A model generated the notes under the pieces. That model worked only from the letters and a program-made list of their open reading frames with translations. It had not been told where the DNA came from and ran no database searches. From NCBI GenBank assembly GCA_964575675.1, contig CAZNRY010000133.1, forward strand, positions 1-11,612: a stretch of DNA of 11,612 nucleotides, in the 5' to 3' direction. The position numbers and the translations under genes were made by a program. Shown one piece after another: positions 5,965 through 11,612 of the stretch (position 1 is its first letter; the number at the start of each line of letters is the position of its first letter). This stretch comes from CAZNRY01 sp964575675. Its GTDB lineage: Bacteria; Eisenbacteria; RBG-16-71-46; CAIMUX01; VGJL01.

Positions 5965-7191
5965 ATGACGAATCCTGAAACTCTCTTGAGAGAAGTCCAG
6001 CACATGGACTGGGAGCCGCGGCTGGCGAAGCGCACCGCCGGCATGAAGAGCTCGATGATCCGCGAACTGCTGAAGCTCACCCAGCAACCCGACATCATCT
6101 CCTTTGCGGGCGGGCTTCCCGCGCCGGAGTTGTTTCCCGTGCGGGAGTTCGGGGAGGCCTGCGACCAGATCCTGAAGACCATGGGGCAGGCGGCGCTGCA
6201 GTACAGCACGACGGAGGGGCACCCGCCCTTGCGCCAGTGGCTCGCCACGACCATGGCCAAGTACGGGATCTGGGTCGAGCCCGAGAATATCCTGATGACG
6301 AACGGCTCTCAGCAGGCGCTCGATCTGATCGGCAAGCTTTTTGTCGAGCCGGGAAGCTGCGTCATGACCAGCGCCCCGACCTATCTGGGGGCTCTGCAGG
6401 CCTGGAACGCCTACGAAGCCTGCTATTGCACGATTCCGCAGGACGACGATGGGATCCTCGTCGACCAGATTCCCGATCTGATCAAGAAGAAGGGGCGCCC
6501 GCGTTTTCTGTACGTCCTGCCGAACTTCCACAATCCCGCCGGAACGACGCTGCCGCTCGATCGAAGACTGCGGCTGGCCCAGATCGCCCGGGAACACGAT
6601 CTGATCCTGATCGAAGACGATCCGTACGGCGAGCTGCGTTTCGAGGGGGAAGACATCACCCCGATCTTCAAGCTGGCGCCCGAGAGAACGATCTACTTGA
6701 GCACCTTCTCGAAGACCCTGGCGCCGGGAATCCGCTTGGGATGGATCGTCGCCCCGAAGACGATCATCTCACGATTCGTCCAGGCGAAGCAGGGGGCCGA
6801 TCTCCACACCGGCACCTTCGTCCAGATGATCGCGAACGACATCTGCCAGAGGGGGATCCTCAAGGAGCACGTCAAGAAGATCCGCGAGGTCTATTGCGAG
6901 CGGCGTAACGCGATGATCGCGGCCCTCGAGGAGCATTGGCCCGAGGGGTGCCACTGGACGCGACCTGTCGGCGGGCTCTTCCTATGGGCGCAGTTGCCCA
7001 AGAACGTCGACACGATGAAGATGCTGGCGAAGGCGATCGATCGAAAGGTCGCATACGTGCCCGGAATTGCTTTCTACCCGGGAGAGAGCGACGGCTTCAA
7101 CACGATGCGCCTCAACTTCTCGAACGCCACGGTGATGCAAATCCGCGATGGGGTGTGGAGGTTGGGCGAGGTCATCCGGGCGGAGCTCTGA
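5965..7191 (+). CDS. PLP-dependent class I/II aminotransferase, LysN/MocR-like clade
   Basis: A 408-residue fold-type I aminotransferase. Visible landmarks are SFAGGLPAPELFP near the N-terminus, N190 in PNFHNPAGTTLP, the IEDDPYG motif (D218, D219, Y221) for the cofactor pyridine ring, the Schiff-base lysine K250 in TFSKTLAPGIRLGW, and R382 in MRLNFS for the substrate carboxylate. This combination is typical of the 2-aminoadipate/aromatic/branched-chain group that includes LysN and the aminotransferase domain of MocR regulators. There is no DNA-binding domain here, so it acts as an enzyme. The substrate cannot be read from sequence: 2-aminoadipate, leucine or aromatic amino acids are all possible. 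ATG 5965 is preferred over an in-frame ATG at 5896 because GGGAGGAG (5951-5958) lies 6 bases before it and the family normally begins close to this point. No biosynthetic neighbours are present, so context does not narrow the role. It should be cytoplasmic. Confidence 0.9.
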   Translation: MTNPETLLREVQHMDWEPRLAKRTAGMKSSMIRELLKLTQQPDIISFAGGLPAPELFPVREFGEACDQILKTMGQAALQYSTTEGHPPLRQWLATTMAKYGIWVEPENILMTNGSQQALDLIGKLFVEPGSCVMTSAPTYLGALQAWNAYEACYCTIPQDDDGILVDQIPDLIKKKGRPRFLYVLPNFHNPAGTTLPLDRRLRLAQIAREHDLILIEDDPYGELRFEGEDITPIFKLAPERTIYLSTFSKTLAPGIRLGWIVAPKTIISRFVQAKQGADLHTGTFVQMIANDICQRGILKEHVKKIREVYCERRNAMIAALEEHWPEGCHWTRPVGGLFLWAQLPKNVDTMKMLAKAIDRKVAYVPGIAFYPGESDGFNTMRLNFSNATVMQIRDGVWRLGEVIRAEL

Positions 7192-7298
7192 CGGGCCGCC
7201 AGTCGCGCGAAGGGACATGGCGAACGAGCCGCGGGCAACCAGAGCGCCCCGAATGATCGCCCAAGTGCTCTCCGGCTGACCGCCCCGCGGCGCCTGAT

Positions 7299-7347
7299 CG
7301 GGAAGTTCCTCTGGACTGCCCTCTGAAATCCCGTTGAACACTTCCCG
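7299..7347. repeat. 8-bp inverted repeat spanning the candidate sigma-operon promoter
   Basis: CGGGAAGT (7299-7306) is perfectly complementary to ACTTCCCG (7340-7347), with 33 bases between. The right arm lies within the spacer of the proposed ECF-type promoter. It may be a regulator half-site pair or a weak boundary structure after the aminotransferase gene. No other stem is obvious in 7192-7399. Confidence 0.28.
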
Positions 7348-7360
7348 GGTACGCGCCGTC
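7335..7360 (+). promoter_or_regulatory. Candidate ECF-type promoter for the sigma factor operon
   Basis: TGAAC (7335-7339), a 17-base spacer, then CGTC (7357-7360). ECF sigma promoters commonly carry an AAC-containing -35 element and a CGT-containing -10 element about 16-17 bases apart. The -10 element ends 39 bases before the TTG start at 7400, giving a leader of about 30 bases. ECF genes usually autoregulate, so the position fits. The match is short and found by eye, so chance is possible. Confidence 0.42.
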
Positions 7361-7399
7361 ACAAGGTCGGCGTCGCTCAAAAACTGGAGGGGACGGGGT

Positions 7400-7975
7400 T
7401 TGGACTCGATGTCCGATGAGCAGCTCGTTGCGATGACGCAACGCGGTAACACACAGGCATTCAATGACTTGGCCGCTCGCTGGGAAGGAAGCCTCTATCG
7501 CTTCACCTTGCGGACCCTCGGCAATCCCGAAGATGCCCGTGATGTCTGCCAGGAGTCCTTTCTCAAGGCCTACCAGCAGATCGGCCGGCTGCGGGAGGGT
7601 GGCAAGTTCAAGTCGTGGGTCCACCACATCGCCCTGAACCTCTGCCGGGACAGGTTCCGATCCCCGGCGGCGCGTGCGGAAACCCGGTCGCTCGATGACG
7701 AGGATTTCCGGGAGGGGGCGGTCGCCCGGGAGCTGGCGGCCCTTTCTCCTTCACGGACCCGGCCGGAGCGAGGCGTGCTGATGCGAACGATCGAAGAGGT
7801 GCTCGGATCGATACCGGCGGAGCAGCGCACGGCGATTCTCCTTCGCGAGTATCAAGGATTCACCTCGGAGGAGATCGGCGAGATTACCGGCGTGCCCGCG
7901 GCGACGATCCGCACGAGGATCTTTTATGGCCTTCGGTCGATGAGGAAAATGCTGTATGAGCGGGGGATCTCGTAG
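7400..7975 (+). CDS. ECF-subfamily RNA polymerase sigma factor
   Basis: A 191-residue sigma-70 family protein of the extracytoplasmic-function type with only regions 2 and 4. Region 2 (about residues 21-88) contains the core-binding/-10 recognition helices, visible in NPEDARDVCQESFLKAY and FKSWVHHIALNLCRDRFR. After a charged linker, region 4 (about 129-182) carries PAEQRTAILLREYQGFTSEE and the helix-turn-helix GEITGVPAATIRTRIFYGL for -35 recognition. It should redirect RNA polymerase in response to an envelope cue, released by the membrane protein encoded next. TTG 7400 is preferred because GGAGG (7386-7390) is 9 bases upstream. ATG 7409 is the alternative, giving the same protein minus three residues. 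The next gene starts at or just after the stop, so they are co-transcribed. The regulon is unknown. The group within the ECF classification cannot be assigned by eye. Confidence 0.92.
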   Translation: MDSMSDEQLVAMTQRGNTQAFNDLAARWEGSLYRFTLRTLGNPEDARDVCQESFLKAYQQIGRLREGGKFKSWVHHIALNLCRDRFRSPAARAETRSLDDEDFREGAVARELAALSPSRTRPERGVLMRTIEEVLGSIPAEQRTAILLREYQGFTSEEIGEITGVPAATIRTRIFYGLRSMRKMLYERGIS

Positions 7976-8011
7976 GTGAAACGAGAGGACGGAGAGAGGG
8001 GGCCTAGCCCG

Positions 8012-8887
8012 ATGCGAGACGATTTCGTGGACCCGCGGTTCGAGAAACTTGTCGCGCTCATCTACGGAGAGCTGCCCGACGCCGAGGCTGGCGAGCTGCG
8101 GAGAGAGATCGATTCGGACGCCGCGCTTCGATCCGAGTACGAGAATCTCTCGGCCGCGCGGGGGGTACTCGCAGAGTGGGAAGTGCCCGAGAAGACCCCC
8201 CATTTCGTCTTTCTGACGGACGGCCGGGAGGGAAAGGCCGCGATGACCGCGGCCGACGGTCTCGTTTCCCGCTTGCGCGCGCAGATCCGGGGCCTGCTGA
8301 CGGCGACCCCCTGGGCGGTCGCCACTGCGGCCGTTCTCGTGGCCTTCCTCGCTTGGAAGGACTTTCGCGTCGACCGAACGAACGGGGCGATCGCCTTCCG
8401 CTTCGGCAGGCCCGCACCGGAAGCCTCGCTCATGACCGAACGGGTTCCGTCATCGCTGCAGGAGGCGCCGGCCGTCGGCAACGACCGGGTCCCCACGGGC
8501 ACCCTGGAACCCNNNNNNNNNNGACGGCTCGTGGATGCGACCGCGCAGCAAGACGGAGGCGTCTACCTCACGCGCGCCGAGTTCAACGACTACTCCGGCG
8601 GGATGACCCGCACGATGGTCGCCCTCTTGAGCGAATACAGCCGGCGCCGCGACCAGGAACTCACCGGGCTCTTGCAGGGCGCGTTCGGTCGTCTGACCGA
8701 CAGGCAGGTCAATGATTACGCCGAGCTGCGGGGCAGGCTCGATGCCATGCAGCAGGGCGTCACGATGCAGAGGACCGTCACGGACTCGCGCCTCGACTAC
8801 CTGATGCGAACGGGCGCGCAAGGGTCTCTGACGCCGTCCGGCGGTTCGTCCGATTCCGTTTTCGTGAAGGAAGGAGCGAAACCATGA
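8012..8887 (+). CDS. Single-pass membrane anti-sigma-factor-like protein, interrupted by an assembly gap
   Basis: It follows the sigma gene directly. Residues 1-60 (numbered from ATG 8012) form a small acidic helical domain, RFEKLVALIYGELPDAEAGE then an arginine/acid-rich segment, like the cytosolic sigma-binding domain of anti-sigma factors. It lacks the His-x3-Cys-x2-Cys zinc signature. Residues about 99-115 (TPWAVATAAVLVAFLAW) are a membrane segment, putting the rest outside the cytoplasm. After the gap come long charged helices, AEFNDYSGGMTRTMVALLSE and TDRQVNDYAELRGRLDAMQQ, suggesting a coiled coil. The stop overlaps the next start by ATGA at 8884-8887. A GTG at 7976 abutting the sigma stop is the alternative start and adds 12 residues. 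I prefer ATG 8012, with a G-rich site at 7991-8002. Anti-sigma function is inferred from position, size and topology. The true length is unknown because of the Ns. Confidence 0.7.
   Translation: MRDDFVDPRFEKLVALIYGELPDAEAGELRREIDSDAALRSEYENLSAARGVLAEWEVPEKTPHFVFLTDGREGKAAMTAADGLVSRLRAQIRGLLTATPWAVATAAVLVAFLAWKDFRVDRTNGAIAFRFGRPAPEASLMTERVPSSLQEAPAVGNDRVPTGTLEPXXXXRLVDATAQQDGGVYLTRAEFNDYSGGMTRTMVALLSEYSRRRDQELTGLLQGAFGRLTDRQVNDYAELRGRLDAMQQGVTMQRTVTDSRLDYLMRTGAQGSLTPSGGSSDSVFVKEGAKP
8513..8522. other. Scaffold gap of 10 Ns
   Basis: Ten undefined bases fall in the extracytoplasmic part of the anti-sigma-like gene, after a Pro/Gly/Thr-rich linker ending GTLEP. The frame happens to stay open through the gap at the given length. 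Ten Ns is a common placeholder, so the real gap may be longer and may hide a linker, a repeat or a frame change. Confidence 0.95.
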
Positions 8888-9624
8888 ACACCTCGCCGCA
8901 GAGTCACCGCCAGAATGGACCGGAGATCCGGGACCGGGTCCGGAAGACCGGCATGCTCGCCCTGATCATCCTCTCGGGCTTCGCATTCTTGGCCGCCCCG
9001 GCCTACGCGACCGACAGCCCCGCGCCTCAGAAGACGCTCCGCCAGATCGGGGTGATGGAAAAGATCATCGACAAGGTCCTGATCGACAGTCGGAACGTCC
9101 TGGTTTCCGGGATGGGGAATACGCGGGGTCTCTATGTCGATCCCTTCGGGGTGGTCTTCACCTTCACCGCCTCGATCCTCCGCGGGGATTCGCCCCTGGC
9201 CCGGCTGAGCGACTGGTCGTTCTCGACGAAAGAGGACCAGTACGAGATCACGATCGACAGGGACGGCAACCAGGTCATCACGATCAAGAAAGGAAAGAAC
9301 AAGGCCGAGAAGGCCAAGAAGGATGAAAAGCCCGAAGAGGAGAAGAATCCCGAAACCGCCTGGGAGACCGAGCGGCAGCAGAAGTACGCGAACGCCAAGG
9401 GCGAGCTGATCCAAGCCCTGCTCGACTACGGCGAGACGATGACGTCCCTCAAGCCGGGGCAGTCCGTGCTGATCGCGGGATTCATGAAGGACGACGACTT
9501 CTTCAAGGAAGAGAAAATCTCCCGGTTCGTCCTGAAGGCCAAGGTCGACGACCTGCGCGCCTTCTCGTCCGGCGAGCTGACCGAGAGCGCGATGCGCTCC
9601 AAGATCTCCATAGAGGAGTATTGA
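8884..9624 (+). CDS. Exported protein of unknown function, third gene of the sigma unit
   Basis: A 246-residue protein whose ATG overlaps the upstream stop (ATGA) and follows AAGGAG (8871-8876) by 7 bases. The N-terminus has a basic region (RDRVRKTG), a hydrophobic core (MLALIILSGFAFLAAP) and an AYA|T signal-peptidase-I-like site near residue 42, so it should be exported. A short conserved-looking segment, GMGNTRGLYVDPFGVVFTF (about residues 78-96), resembles the xxRGxYLxGYGVxF segment I associate with uncharacterised exported proteins in other lineages. A Lys/Glu-rich stretch (KKGKNKAEKAKKDEKPEEEK, about 139-158) is probably a flexible insert. The C-terminal half alternates helix and strand-like segments (GQSVLIAGFMKDDDFF, RFVLKAKVDDLRAF). 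No enzyme motif is visible. Co-translation with the anti-sigma-like gene suggests it senses or transmits the signal, or is the system's main target. Confidence is high that it is a gene and low for any function. Confidence 0.75.
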   Translation: MNTSPQSHRQNGPEIRDRVRKTGMLALIILSGFAFLAAPAYATDSPAPQKTLRQIGVMEKIIDKVLIDSRNVLVSGMGNTRGLYVDPFGVVFTFTASILRGDSPLARLSDWSFSTKEDQYEITIDRDGNQVITIKKGKNKAEKAKKDEKPEEEKNPETAWETERQQKYANAKGELIQALLDYGETMTSLKPGQSVLIAGFMKDDDFFKEEKISRFVLKAKVDDLRAFSSGELTESAMRSKISIEEY

Positions 9625-9629
9625 GCCCG

Positions 9630-9685
9630 GGGGAAGAATCGGGCATCCTAGCCGCGATAGGAAGACCCAATGCCCGATTCTCCCC
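9630..9685 (+). promoter_or_regulatory. Strong stem-loop containing the priA start codon
   Basis: AGAATCGGGCAT (9635-9646) is perfectly complementary to ATGCCCGATTCT (9670-9681), whose first three bases are the priA start codon. Beyond a single bulged A at 9634 the stem continues with GGGG (9630-9633) against CCCC (9682-9685), giving 16 paired bases. In the 23-base loop, CCTA (9647-9650) can pair with TAGG (9658-9661), burying part of the AGGAAG ribosome binding site (9659-9664). It starts 6 bases after the upstream stop codon. There is no T-tract after it, so translational gating of priA or mRNA processing fits better than intrinsic termination. Confidence 0.6.
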
Positions 9686-11612
9686 ATCTCGCGGACGTCG
9701 CGGTGCCGGTGGGCGTCGCGACGCCCTTTACTTATCTGATCCCCGAGGATCTGCGCGGCCGGATCGCTCCAGGGCATCGGGTCCCCGTCGTTCTCGGCAG
9801 GCGCAAGACGCACGGCTACGTCGTCCGGATCCATAGCGGCCCGGCCCCCGAGAGGCTCCGGCTGCTCGGGGCGCCCGATCCTGCCGAGCCAGTCTTCGCC
9901 CCGGACATCCTCGATCTGACCCGATGGGTAGCCGAATACTATCTCGCACCCTGGGGAGAAGTGCTCGAGGCGGCAGCCCCGCGGGGGCGTCGCCTCGCGG
10001 ACCCGGGCGGCCCTGATGCGGGCCGCCCGATCGAGCTCATCGAGCCCGCCGGATCGACGGGGGCAGGTCTCGTCGTCCCGCCGGTGGATTCGCTTCAGGG
10101 TCCTCCCGTCCTGATGCCCGAGCAGGAGGCGGTTTTTCAGGACCTGCGCGCCGTTCTCTCCCGTCGAGCGTTCGAAGTCCACCTCATTCAAGGCGTCCCC
10201 GGATCGGGGAAGACGGAGATCTACCTCGCGCTCGCGGCCGAGGCGATGAGGGAAGGTGGATCGGTCCTTCTGCTCGAGCCCGAGATCGGGATCGCGACGC
10301 AGATCCTCTCGAGGGTGCGCGCGCGGTTCGGCGAGAGAGTCGGTCTCTACCACTCGCAGACGGGAGCGCGGGCGCGCCGCCGCACCTGGGAGGATGCCCG
10401 GAGCGGCAAGCTCGGGCTGATCGTCGGCGCGCGCTCGGCCGTGTTCATCCCGCTGCCCGGCCTGCGTCTCGTCATCGTCGACGAGGAGCAGGAGCCGGCC
10501 TACAAGCAGGAGGAGTCGCCGCGCTACAACGGGCGGGATGCGGCGATCGTTCGTGCGAGAAACGCCGGCGCCCTGGTCGTCTTGGGATCGGCGACCCCAA
10601 GCCTGGAAGCTTGGTCGAACGTTCGCGCAGGCAAGTTTCGCGGGCACCGGCTCACGAGGCGATACGCGGACCGTCCCTCCCCCGAGGTGCGGATCATCGA
10701 TCTCCGCAAGGACCCCGGCCTTCCTCCGTCCGGGACGCCGATCCCTCTCTTCTCGGGATTTCTCGTGCAGAAGGTGCGCGAACGCCTCAACCGCGGGGAA
10801 CAGACGATCCTCTTCTTGAACCGGCGCGGCCACTCGACGATCGTTCAATGTTCGGACTGCGGGGAGATGTTCCGCTGCAGCCGCTGCGATGTCGTGCTGA
10901 CCTATCACCGCACGACGAGTGATTTGCGCTGCCACCACTGCGGCCTCGTCCTGAAGGGGATCGACCGGTGTTCTTTCTGCAAGGGCGAGCGCCTCTTCTA
11001 CGGCGGGACGGGCACGCAAAAGCTCGAGGAACGCTTGGCGGAGCTCTTCCCGCGTGCGCGCTTGCTGCGGCTAGATGCGGACTCGACCCGCCGGAGGGGG
11101 AGTTACGCGGATCATCTTCGCGCGATCGAGACGGGAGAGGTCGACATCCTCCTCGGGACGCAGATGGTCGCCAAGGGGTTCCACTTCCCGCGCGTCACCC
11201 TGGTCGGGGTGCTCCAGGCGGATCGCGAGATGGGATTGCCGGAGTTGCGCGCGGCCGAGCGCGCATTCCACATCCTGACGCAGGTCGCCGGGCGCGCAGG
11301 CAGAGGGGAGACTCCGGGAGAAGTGGTCTTCCAGACGATGCTCCCCGGGCACTACGTGATCGCGGCCGCCGCCGAGGGCGATTTCGATCGCTTCGCCGAG
11401 GAGGAGCTTCGCTCCCGGCAGGATCTCAGCTACCCGCCCTTCTCGCGGATGATCCACCTGCTGTTCGACGGAAAGACGGAGGAGAGGGTGCGGTGCCGGG
11501 CGGAAGCCTGCTGCGCCGATCTTGCCCCCGCTGCGCGGAGATCCGGCATCGAGCTGCTCGGCCCCGCGCCGATGTTCCTCGCGCGGCTGAAGGGCCGCTA
11601 CCGCTGGCATCT
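9670..11612 (+). CDS. priA: Primosomal protein N' (PriA), 3' end beyond window
   Basis: The frame is open from ATG 9670 to the window edge (647 complete codons). The start gives ADVAVPVGVATPFTYLIPED, the usual PriA DNA-binding N-terminal domain. The helicase core follows, with Walker A GVPGSGKTE (K181) and the motif II segment VDEEQEPAYKQ (D271-Q274). LGSATPSLE and the C-terminal helicase motifs (GTQMVAKGF, QVAGRAGR) are intact. Eight cysteines (394, 397, 403, 406, 421, 424, 434, 437) have the same spacing as the two zinc sites of E. coli PriA. The enzyme loads the replicative helicase at stalled forks and D-loops. Oddity: motif II reads DEEQ where most PriA proteins, as I recall them, have DEEH. 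Only a short C-terminal piece (about 45-60 residues) should be missing. It is 45 bases downstream of the exported-protein gene, so read-through from the sigma operon is possible, but the hairpin over its start suggests separate control. Confidence 0.95.
   Translation, partial: MPDSPHLADVAVPVGVATPFTYLIPEDLRGRIAPGHRVPVVLGRRKTHGYVVRIHSGPAPERLRLLGAPDPAEPVFAPDILDLTRWVAEYYLAPWGEVLEAAAPRGRRLADPGGPDAGRPIELIEPAGSTGAGLVVPPVDSLQGPPVLMPEQEAVFQDLRAVLSRRAFEVHLIQGVPGSGKTEIYLALAAEAMREGGSVLLLEPEIGIATQILSRVRARFGERVGLYHSQTGARARRRTWEDARSGKLGLIVGARSAVFIPLPGLRLVIVDEEQEPAYKQEESPRYNGRDAAIVRARNAGALVVLGSATPSLEAWSNVRAGKFRGHRLTRRYADRPSPEVRIIDLRKDPGLPPSGTPIPLFSGFLVQKVRERLNRGEQTILFLNRRGHSTIVQCSDCGEMFRCSRCDVVLTYHRTTSDLRCHHCGLVLKGIDRCSFCKGERLFYGGTGTQKLEERLAELFPRARLLRLDADSTRRRGSYADHLRAIETGEVDILLGTQMVAKGFHFPRVTLVGVLQADREMGLPELRAAERAFHILTQVAGRAGRGETPGEVVFQTMLPGHYVIAAAAEGDFDRFAEEELRSRQDLSYPPFSRMIHLLFDGKTEERVRCRAEACCADLAPAARRSGIELLGPAPMFLARLKGRYRWH

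Noticed and set aside
5725..6597. A 290-codon minus-strand frame opposite the aminotransferase start
   Set aside because: It covers conserved PLP-enzyme coding sequence in antisense and has low-complexity translation and no good ribosome binding site.
3062..9624. Possible defence island or phage module (PolB, small basic protein, signalling genes)
   Set aside because: The polymerase is cellular Pol II type, PriA and the sigma operon are housekeeping or envelope genes, and there are no nuclease, toxin, integrase or repeat-array features.
8797..11019. A 740-codon open frame on the minus strand opposite priA and the exported-protein gene
   Set aside because: It overlaps two well-supported genes across their full lengths. 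Its translation shows no domain, and long antisense frames are expected in high-GC coding DNA.

Overview
The window looks like high-GC bacterial DNA from a metagenome assembly. A run of 10 Ns lies inside one gene, and there is probably a chimeric or recombinant junction near base 405. Most of the window (about 410 to the right end) reads as one organism with strong purine-rich Shine-Dalgarno sites, occasional TTG starts and strong GC preference at third codon positions. The gene set (secreted M16 peptidase, family B DNA polymerase II, LysN-like aminotransferase, ECF sigma operon, PriA) suits an uncultured Gram-negative lineage. Something like Candidatus Eisenbacteria is possible, but that is an impression and not a demonstrated placement. 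The first ~400 bases look different: the end of an alphaproteobacterial-type TerB-domain protein converges on a foreign-looking tail fused in frame to the M16 peptidase.

Layout. 1-269 (+): 3' end of the TerB-like gene. 283-2793 (-): exported M16 zinc metallopeptidase whose last ~40 residues do not look like M16; about 100 expected residues appear to be missing. 2794-3061: non-coding, with a 14-bp perfect palindrome and two hairpins. 3062-3160 (+): a 32-residue, very lysine-rich peptide gene with a good ribosome binding site. 3286-5601 (+): complete DNA polymerase II (polB) with intact exonuclease and polymerase motifs and a C-terminal clamp-binding-like peptide. 5602-5964: mostly non-coding, with mutually exclusive hairpins and a possible 54-codon leader ORF. 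5965-7191 (+): PLP-dependent aminotransferase. 7192-7399: non-coding, with a candidate ECF-type promoter. 7400-9624 (+): tightly packed three-gene unit of ECF sigma factor, membrane anti-sigma-like protein (interrupted by the N gap) and secreted protein of unknown function. 9670 to the end (+): priA, cut by the window edge.

How the genes fit together. The sigma factor, single-pass membrane protein and exported protein form a plausible envelope-signalling unit. The candidate promoter just upstream suggests autoregulation. PriA follows after 45 bases, and a 12-bp perfect inverted repeat there includes its start codon, so priA could be read through from the sigma operon with translation gated by RNA structure. 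PolB and PriA are both replication-restart or repair functions but are separated by unrelated genes, so no joint operon is claimed. I found no tRNA, rRNA, CRISPR array, insertion sequence or recognisable defence island. The most unusual items are the priA start-codon hairpin, the lysine-rich micro-gene, the sigma/anti-sigma/exported-protein triad and the suspected junction near 405.
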